Source of the DNA: Hysterangium stoloniferum | Lineage: Eukaryota > Basidiomycota > Agaricomycetes > Hysterangiales > Hysterangiaceae | Length of the DNA: 64,000 bases | Reading direction: 5' to 3' | NCBI GenBank assembly: GCA_015178975.1 | Contig: WHVD01000105.1 | Location: 186,001-250,000, forward strand | Shown here: piece after piece, positions 56,308-64,000 of the stretch | Numbering within the stretch: position 1 is the stretch's first letter | Layout: each line of letters begins with the position of its first letter | Made by a program: the position numbers and the translations under genes | Notes under the pieces: generated by a model | The model's input: only the letters and a program-made list of their open reading frames with translations | The model's database searches: none | Told to the model about the DNA's origin: nothing

Positions 56308-58257
56308 TTATGCGTACGGAATGGACGGAAGAAGGGCATCGGCAGGCCAGTAATGGTGCTCTAAAGCGGATCGGGACTTTGAATTAGATGTTGCGCACAC
56401 ACCGGTGAAAGGTGTGGCGATGACATAAAGGAAGGAATGAGCCACGAGGGTTAGTCTTTTAAGGTAGCGACCGAGGGGTTGATCGTTGATTGAGGAGCGC
56501 ATTGCGTCACAATGTGGAAGAAGACGAGAGAACATGGTGATCATATCGAGGCTGCGCACTGTGGTACATGCGGATTCGATGTCGGAAGATCCACCTATCA
56601 GGTTCAGAGTGATCTTAATATGTTGCTCGCCTGACCAGAGGAGCCACGAATTTGGACTCGTGTGCGTCAGAATCAGACAGATTGGATAGTTTCATGGGCA
56701 TATATGAGACGATTATGGAAGGTAAACCATTTTCAACATACCATAGGAGCGGCTCAATGAAAGAAGAAACAACATTCAGCTGGTTTATGTGATCGCTGCT
56801 GAGCGTGCTGTCCTTGAAGAAGGTTTGCAGGGCCCAGATATCATGCTGCAGTGAATACGATGTGTCCTCATCGATATTCACACTCGAGGACGTTATATGG
56901 AGGGCTGTTTCGTCCACTATACCCTTCAAAACATCTCCAGCAATGTCTCGAAACCAGGGATCTTGGTGCATACAACATACGAGAAGCTGTATCGGAGATT
57001 CATACAAAAGACCTCGGTGGGGGGATTTTGTCTGTTGTGGTTTGGTGGGCAGGATGAAAGGATGTTATATCGCGACGCATGGTTGTAACCAAAATTCAAT
57101 ACAACCTCTGATCGCAGTGAGCTCCTCTACAGACAATTGCTGCACGTGGCTGACCAATTTCATAATATCCCCAAGGTCGCCGAGGAGAACGGTACTTTTA
57201 GACAAGGATGATAAATATCCGGCGATTTTTACGATAAATGTCGACGCAACGTCATCAAGGTTGGTGTGTAACGGTGATTCGATGACCGCATTGTAAAGCG
57301 ATGACGTAATTGCAGTTGATGGTCGATCTACATCTGACAATCGAGCTCCAGGACAAAATAGTAAGGTAAAACCTAAACAAGTCATCAGTTTTGCAGTGTG
57401 ACCGTCCCCCCTCCACTGTTAAACACTTGAAAACCAGAACCCATCTAAGACCACTGACGCCTGGTGTCGAATCCTAGACGGGTAAGTTGTTCTACAAAAA
57501 CATGAGTGTTTTGAGTGTATTCAATGATTGACGGTGCTTTATCCCTACCTCATCAAATCAACGCTCTCTTGAATTATTCTTCCCAGTCTTGGCGGCGTAA
57601 GATACTTCTGTAAAAACTTGCTAAAGTGCTTGTCATTTCCATATGCACGTGCTATTCTCTCGTATATCGTCAACTTTGCCATCAGCGCAGCATTCTTTGC
57701 GGTGAAAAGCACTTTCATCCCAACCTTTTACAACCCGACTCCTAAGTAATATCCTGGGCCAATTTCAATACTTGAAGATGAGCTATCAGCCAGGGAGCCC
57801 ACTTTCCAGCCGATTTTATGGCTACGATATGGACTGATGTTTGATGTCGTGTTGGTGGATCTTCCTCGTGTTTTAATAATACTTGGTGGGTCATGTCAAT
57901 TTCTCTCTCTTTGACACTGAAAATATTTGTTGTTAACAGTGTACATTTGACAGGAAATTTCATGTTGCGCACCCATTTCTCCACCCACACTTCGACTTCT
58001 TCTTCAGACAGTGGTATGTGCTGGGCCTCTTCAGCTTCTCGGTAACATAAACCGTGCCCATGTTCGGGACAGCTCCATCGTTGTCGAAGCTTCACCCGGA
58101 ATCTCTCCTTTATGCACGCCTAAATTATCTCCTCCCGTTCTTCTGCGTTCAATGCAGCTGGGGAAACCAAGGGTTTGAGCCACTCAACCTCTTGTAGGAG
58201 AGTCTCATCAGGTACGATATCGTGTCTGCTCAGAGTCGTCTCGTTTGACGTTGACAT
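56308..58257 (-). pseudogene. Family A copy A18 (nonsense in exon 1)
   Basis: ATG at 58257, but TAG at 58122-58120 closes exon 1 after 45 codons (ALNAEEREEII then stop). Downstream the Cys/His motif is CPEHGHGLCYREAEEAQHIP. Exon 3 (57385 region) is open as STAITSSLYNAVIESPLHTN, with YLSSLSKSTVLLGDLGDIM following. Exon 4 (57007 region) is open to LNVVSSFIEPLLW. The last exon ends near 56308 with LDMITMFSRLLPHCDAM. An internal start at the MKLRQRW methionine is conceivable but unlikely. Confidence 0.6.
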
Positions 58258-58960
58258 TGGTGGGTAGCAAGTCGTACTCACACCGGAAATGGATGCTGTC
58301 GTTTAAGGTGCAGTTATCAGGAGGTAAATGTCCAGCTATAGCATTGTGGCGGGACTTTATACAGGATACCCAGGGTTTCATCCCTTCTTTGTAAAATAAC
58401 TTGCAAACCCACTCAACCTCCTTCAATAATACAGACTCTGGGATACTCTCAAGTTCCCTTTCTATTTTCTAAACTAATTTCTTCTGATAGTCTACCACAA
58501 AAACACCCATGGCAGCCAGGAATAGTTTGACAAGCTGCTGCCACCGCATAATGTGGCGATTTCAGTGTTCTTCAGTGCTATTTTTGTGGACAATCCAGCA
58601 TTTTGCGCAGGCAGACGCAGAGCCGGTTTCAAGCTATAGCCTCGCGGCTGTTCTTGCACCGGGTATTGAAGCGGTCCGTTCACCCTTCTTGAATCATCCA
58701 CCTGCAGGATAGTCTCAAATGAACTTCCTAATTTCTTATACTAATTTCTGATCCTTCGTGAAATAGACTACCACAGGATGCACACATGGAAACTAATAAT
58801 AGTCTAGTGAGTTGACATCGCATAATGCAACAATTCTTTGGAGTTCTTGAGCGCCAGAAGCCTAGAACGAACGCCAGTCGGCCTGTTCTGATGTTTGAGA
58901 AGTGGCATCACCATGGATAATACGTATGAATGCAGTGTATGCTATCCTGAGCGATACTCA
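58258..58960 (-). other. A18 upstream flank
   Basis: Keeps MKEVEWVCKLFYKEGMKPWV on the minus strand from 58426, the best copy of the end of the upstream coding-like segment (Tyr where most copies have TAA). Further out the block is duplicated and shifted (58640-58960). Confidence 0.35.
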
Positions 58961-59540
58961 AAGGTCACTTTAACCATATTTGTATTCAATTCTCTCTATA
59001 TTTTCACCCTACAAAATCTAGGTTAAATTATCCCCATCCGCCCAATGCGAATGCGGTGCTTCGTGAACTCTTATCAAATTATGCGCACAACAACTGGGCC
59101 GCCATGAAAACGACCCACAGTCTCGAACCTGCATTGGCCCACGACCTCGTCGATATGATTTACGGCATGGAAAAAATATATATGGGACCACGAGAAGTCG
59201 ATATCAGGGACACCGTCATGCGAAGAACAGTGGCGTGGCCGTCATTGATGCATTCCAGTGGTTTTCTATTTAAAGTAATTGTCGCTCATAAATCGGATGT
59301 CAAACTAACGCTCAATATTATTCCATATGTAGTGCATATAGTCACTTTTGACCGCCTTCAGTTGCTTGGCAGCTGCTCGTTCATGCTACACACACGTGGC
59401 ATATATTCGTAGGCCGTAGTAGTGGCTAGAATCACATCCGATTTATCCACGAGAATCACTTAAATGGGATACCACTCGGAGGTCTCAAATAAAGTAGCAT
59501 GTCAGTTAGTTAGGATAACATGAAGAAAATATCTCCATGG
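58961..59540 (+). other. Unassigned ORF-bearing spacer and B 3' tail
   Basis: A 118-codon frame (59056-59412) starts in unmatched DNA (LVDMIYGMEKIYMGPREVD) and runs into the ordinary B/A 3' spacer, so its second half is not a real gene. The first ~180 bp is unique in the window. Function unknown. Confidence 0.25.
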
Positions 59541-59544
59541 CAGA

Positions 59545-60590
59545 TAGTTTGGAATGACAGGCGTTCAATGATACGGAAATGAGGCAAAGGGAGGTAAAGC
59601 CTGGATAACTATGGAGTTGTCTCCAACATGGGCACGGTTTATGTGACCGAGCACCTGAAGACGACCGGTCAAACTGTTTGAAGAAGTTGTGGCGGTTTGG
59701 GGGGAAGAATGGATGCATAAAACGAAATATCCTTTTTATTTCCACTTTTCACATACCGGATGTTTTCAGTTCCCAGGAGACAGAAATTACCATGACACCC
59801 CCAGCGAGTATTAAGATGCGAGGGATATCTACTAACAACACATCTAACCTCAGTCCACATGAAAGACATAACATGGACTGGGGAGCGGCCTCATTGAATG
59901 AGAGCTCATCTTCAAGTGTTGAAATTGGCCGGGTGTTACTGTGGAGTCGGGTCGGAAAGGGTTCGGATGAATGTCTTTACAACGCCAAGAGCACTTCACC
60001 TACTGCACAGTTGACGATATAAGAGCGAATTGCGCGTGGACCAGGGCGAGACCAGAAGGTCATCGACAAGTTTCTACACAAGTATCTCAATCTGTAAGAC
60101 TGGGAATACTAATTCAAGAGACCGTGGATTTCACGGGGCAAGGATACAACAGTGTCACTCATTAAACACGCAGAATATACTTAATGTTTGTAGACCCATA
60201 TACTTTCCGAATTCGACAACAGGCGTCAGTTGTCTTAAGGGGGAGGTCTGCATTCCAGATGATATACAGCGGAGGAACGAGGGACACACTGCCAAGCTTT
60301 ATGACAGCTTTGGGCTTTGCCTTGAATTGGTGTCCCGGCGCTCGATGGTCAGATACAGATCGGCCATCAACTGCAATTACGACATTCCTTGATAATATTA
60401 GAAGCAAATCACCGCTACACACCAGGTTGCATCAAGGTTTATCGTAAAAATCGTTGGGGATTTGTCATGTAATACATCCTTTCCTCGCAAAACCTTCCGT
60501 CTAATTCGAACTCCACATCAGTATTGGAGGCCCATGCATGGTTGCCCTGCAGAGGGCGTTGCACCAGCCATTCGGCACAATATATAATCG
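59545..60590 (+). pseudogene. Family A fragment A19
   Basis: Starts inside exon 1 at 'gatagtttggaatgacag', the same point as A9. A deletion removes the Cys/His motif end. Exon 2 (from about 59770) shows LSPHERHNMDWGAA and SSSSVEIG, then shifts. Exon 3 reads FALNWCPGARWSDTDRPSTA and breaks at 60450. Scraps of exon 5 (SNSTSVLEAHAW-like) end near 60590. Confidence 0.5.
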
Positions 60591-61981
60591 TTTCTTTTTG
60601 ATCCCGCAGGCACATGTCATCCAAACTAGAAGGAGGAATAGTATTATTGCTTTTCAATTAACTCGGTTTGTAACAGGATCTGTCTAACCCACATAACTTG
60701 AGCCAATTTAAGAGCGCATACAGTCATATGGTACCATCACCCCGTGCTTTCAGCTTCTCCTTAATGACATTCATATGCAGAATAATATTGACGAACGTTA
60801 GTTTGACTCCCGATTTATTAACAACAATTATTTCAAATAGAACACCACTGGAAGGTCTCAAAGACAGCCACGCCACTGTTATGCACATGTGCCTTAGTTA
60901 GGATAGCACCAAGCAAGCCATTGACGAAAAACACAGGACATCGGCCATAATAATTCCAATCCAACTACCAATCACCCAGCTCTGTCATCGAAGAATCATT
61001 CGGCTCTGCTCTCTTCCCCCGTCACGCCTTCTTCATCCTATCCTTCGAAAAGCCGCCATTGGGATTAAATCTCATGAAGCCCCAAATATATGACCTCCTG
61101 GAGACGCTCCCTATTGGGCAGACACCGACACCGGGGGAAACTATAGCTGCGATCAGAGTTCATCTGCCATGATGCAGGAAATTCATCACATGTGTCGATG
61201 CGCCAGAGGAGGCTGCCATAATTACAATTCATGATCTGTCGTCACATCTTCGCGTCACCCAAACGAGTCCCTGATAGATAACGTGAGCCTGGGGCGAATT
61301 ATTCTACTCATAAGGACCGGGTAATAAAAATACTGGCGTGTATTAATTAGGACTGAACATAGACTACATGCATGATTTATTAATGAAAATCTGACGGACT
61401 GGCCACAGACAGGCATATTCACTTTCAATGCTAATTAGCCTAAGTAAAGAATTATTAAAATGGGATGCTCGTTGGACTTCTGAAAGAATTGAATGCGAAG
61501 CGGATGTTTCCGTGAGATATAGCCGAGTGGACAGCGCCCGAGGCTGTACCTGAGAAGCACTGTCATGGATAGCATCCACTAAATTTATATTCTATCAATG
61601 GAGATGTCACTTTTCAACTAGCGTAGAAGCTGAATTGCGCAAAGATATAGCGCTCAAGAAGTCGTAAGTTGCCACATTATGCGGTGAAGGCTCATCAAAC
61701 TATTCGTAGGTGTCATATGTGCCCTCTGCCGTAGACGATCCGTAGACGATTTGTTGAAGAGCAAGAAATTATACATAGTGAGTGAACTTGAGAGTATCCT
61801 GGAGCGTGTGTACATGAAGGAGGTTGAACAGCTTCAAGTCGTGTAACAGGAAGGGAAGAAACGCTGTGTACGCTGCATAAAACACCGCCACAATGCTATA
61901 CCTTGGGATTCATGCTCCTGATAACTGCAACTTACAAGCGCAGCATCCCCTTCCGGTATCACAACAACCTGCTACCCACCA
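60591..61981 (+). other. A19 3' flank, unmatched block, and A20 upstream flank
   Basis: 60591-60920 is the A 3' spacer. 60920-61230 is unmatched. 61230-61981 is the A upstream flank, including the coding-like segment with several stops and a small duplication ('cgtagacgatc' twice at 61731-61750). No intact gene. Confidence 0.35.
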
Positions 61982-62705
61982 ATGTCAATTTCAAACGAAG
62001 CGACTCTGAGCAGCGACGATGTCGAAGAGGCTGAAAGTCTCCTACAAGAGGTTGAGTGGCTACAACCCTTGGTCTCCCCAGCTGCAATGATCTCAGTAGA
62101 AGGGGAGGAGGGAGTTGATGCGGCGATAAGGGAAAGATTCCGGGTAAGGCTTCGAGACCGATGGAGCTGTATCGAACATGGGCACGGTGTGTGTTATCGA
62201 GTTCCCGAAGACGACCAGCATATACCACTGTCTGCCGAAGATGTAGGTTTGGGCTGAGAAATGGGTGCGCCACATGGGATAGCATTTAATGCGTACTATT
62301 GACAAACTGGACGCTTTCAGTGGCTAGGAGAGACAAATTGTCATGATCCACCGATTATTCTTAAAATGCGAGGTAGATCCACCACCGCCACATCCAACCT
62401 CAGTCCGCATTATAGTCATGACGTGGACTGGACTGGGGAGTGGGTTCACTGTATGAGAGCTCGTCGACATCTTCAAGTATTAAAATTGAGCCGGGGTATT
62501 ACTGTGGAGTCGTGTTGGAAAGCGTTGGGAAGACTGCTGTGCTTTACAGTGCAAAGACAGCTGCACTGGTGGCAAAGTTGATGCTATACGAGCGAATGGT
62601 GTATGCAAACGACAAGGCCTGCCTTCAATTGGTGTCTCAGCGCTCGATGGGCAGATAGAGATCGGACATCAAGTGCAATTACGTCATCGCTTTACAATGA
62701 TTTAA
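61982..62705 (+). pseudogene. Family A copy A20 (frameshift in exon 1, then chimeric)
   Basis: Exon 1 is open through CIEHGHGVCYRVPEDDQHIP but loses 2 nt at DVEVW, giving a stop near 62257. Exon 2 (from about 62328) is well kept (SLYESSSTSSSIKIEPGYYC) to about 62620. It then jumps to an exon 3 scrap (LVSQRSMGR, then TLYNDLIKS-like) ending at about 62712. Confidence 0.6.
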
Positions 62706-63717
62706 TCAAATCACTGTGTGGAGGAATGGGTGCGTAAAAAGAAATGCCATTTTTATGTACACTGTTCACAGACAGGATGTGTTCAGTCCCAAGGAGACAA
62801 ATTGCCATGAACCACCGAATAATATCAAAGGATGAGGGAGATCCACAACGCCACATGGATACTGTAAGGTTCGGCTTTTAAGATAGCGTAATCCTTCGGT
62901 TTGAGGGTCTTACGAAGAGGAACTAACAGAGTAGGAATAGGCTCCAATTCGAAATAACTGCTGTAGCTAATGGGTGGCTTCCCTATTTATGCTAACATTC
63001 GTAGACTAAACCCCCTAACGACAGATAATAGAAATGAAACAGTGTAATGATCGGAAAATTATCTACACTCTCTTTACCCCCTGAGACAACGGCGGTAGAC
63101 CGCTCCGTGCCAAGTCCGCCACCAGGTCCGCTCCCGTTACAGATACTTAGTCCATCTCACACGCATGACATGGCCTGGGGAGTCGTCTCATCGCCGGATA
63201 GCTCATCGTCCAGTGTGTAAATTAGCCCTGAGTATTCCTGTGGAGTCAGTTTGGAAAGCATTGGGATGAAAGTGCTTTACAGAGCAAAGAAAGCTTCGCT
63301 AATAACAAAATTGATGATATACGAAAGAATGACGTGTGGACCACGGGAAGGCCATAACTCGTTGACATGTTTCTCCTCAGGTCTGTCACTCCGCCACAAC
63401 TGGGAATAATCGTTCAAGAGAGCGTTGATCTAATGAGGCAGGGATAACACAGCATCAATCAGTGAATACACGTACAATCCTCACGTTTTTCTAGACCCAC
63501 TTACCCCCCTCGAATTCTACAACAGGCGTCAGTGGTATTAGGGGGGATCTGGAATTCGAGTGATATGCAGTGGACAAACCATGGCTTGGGCCTTCAATTG
63601 GTGTCCCGGCGCTCGATGGGCAGATAGAGATCGGACATCGACTGCAAATACGTCATCGCTTTAATCAAATCACCGCCACACACCAACTTGGATGAGGTTG
63701 CATCAACATTAGATGAC
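62706..63717 (+). pseudogene. Family A fragment A21, split by a solo LTR
   Basis: Starts with the very end of exon 1 ('gtgtggaggaatgg', then the GTGCGT donor) and intron 1. Exon 2 begins at about 62792, is interrupted by the 279-bp LTR (62863-63141) and resumes (YLVHLTHDMAWGVV-like, SSVSPD). Exon 3 is a partly deleted remnant that breaks off at 63717 inside VDEVAST. Confidence 0.55.
62863..63141 (+). mobile_element. Solo LTR (279 bp) with target duplication GATAC
   Basis: Starts TGTAAGGTTCGG and ends CCCGTTACA (TG..CA, inverted TGTAA/TTACA), flanked by GATAC at 62858-62862 and 63142-63146. The TGTAAGG start is shared with the 439-bp LTR at 39098, but the bodies differ. Confidence 0.85.
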
Positions 63718-64000
63718 TCTCCGTAGCGCTAGAATTCTAAATTCCCAGTTCTAAGTGATACTGCCGGTATGCCGATGGTGAAGCGACGACAGGGAAGCTG
63801 TCACGTCACCTTTCGAAGGTGGATGATTCGTCCTAAACGAAAAATTATGAACGAGGGTCAGGACCCTCGTGCATAATTTTTGTGGGTACCTAATTCTCAA
63901 TGTGTCATATATTAATCTATACATCCTTTTCAGTCATTTGCTTCCACTGCTGCCACCTGGCTGCCCTCTATGTATTGGTCTGCAGCTGCGACTCCTGCTT
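63718..64000. other. Array edge with a strong hairpin
   Basis: A-family homology ends at 63717. At 63840-63859 and 63862-63881 two 20-bp arms (aaaaattatgaacgagggtc and its complement, one mismatch, 2-nt loop) form a hairpin. The rest is unassigned. It may be the tip of another mobile element running out of the window. Confidence 0.5.

Noticed and set aside
1..64000. CRISPR arrays, tRNA, rRNA or bacterial operons
   Set aside because: None seen. The repeats are too long and irregular for CRISPR and the genes are spliced.

Overview
The window is nuclear DNA of a filamentous fungus, most likely a basidiomycete (Agaricomycetes-like). The evidence is short introns of about 40-70 nt with GT..AG ends, genes split into several small exons (a pirin relic has exons of 10, 18 and 12 nt), a fungal-type LINE with an RNase H domain, and several solo LTRs. 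There is no prokaryotic gene organisation. The species cannot be named from the sequence.

Most of the window (1-39.7 kb and 50.9-63.7 kb) is a scrambled array of one repeat unit. Each unit carries two genes that read away from each other. Gene A has five exons, encodes about 550-585 aa and begins at a conserved Met-Ser-Thr-Ser-Asn start. Gene B encodes a putative membrane protein. I count about 21 copies or fragments of A (15 on +, 6 on -) and about 10 of B. Two A copies look fully intact by splice-site and frame arithmetic (1968-3947, 584 aa; 19024-20939, 561 aa). A third lacks only its last ~20 residues (52403-54281, 550 aa) and a fourth has a shortened C-terminus (30938-29146). The rest carry nonsense codons, frameshifts, lost splice donors, deletions, inversions or chimeric joints. 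No intact B copy was found. I do not recognise either family.

The middle (39.7-50.9 kb) differs. It is AT-rich and CpG-poor in part and full of mobile DNA: a 366-bp Tc1/mariner-type MITE, a minisatellite, and two inverted LINE-derived fragments, one split by a 1,048-bp solo LTR. Between the LINE fragments lies a piece of ordinary gene space, a decayed pirin-family gene (+) facing the decayed 3' end of an RMD5/GID2-type RING gene (-).

Further insertions with target duplications mark the A/B array: a 439-bp solo LTR inside exon 1 of one A copy, a 279-bp solo LTR in another, a pair of related LTR-like elements at 35.5 and 51.3 kb, and a 271-bp insertion at 51.9 kb. The overall picture is a fast birth-and-death locus of a lineage-specific gene pair. 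A working idea, not shown by the sequence, is that A (soluble, helical) and B (membrane) act together, for example in self/non-self recognition.
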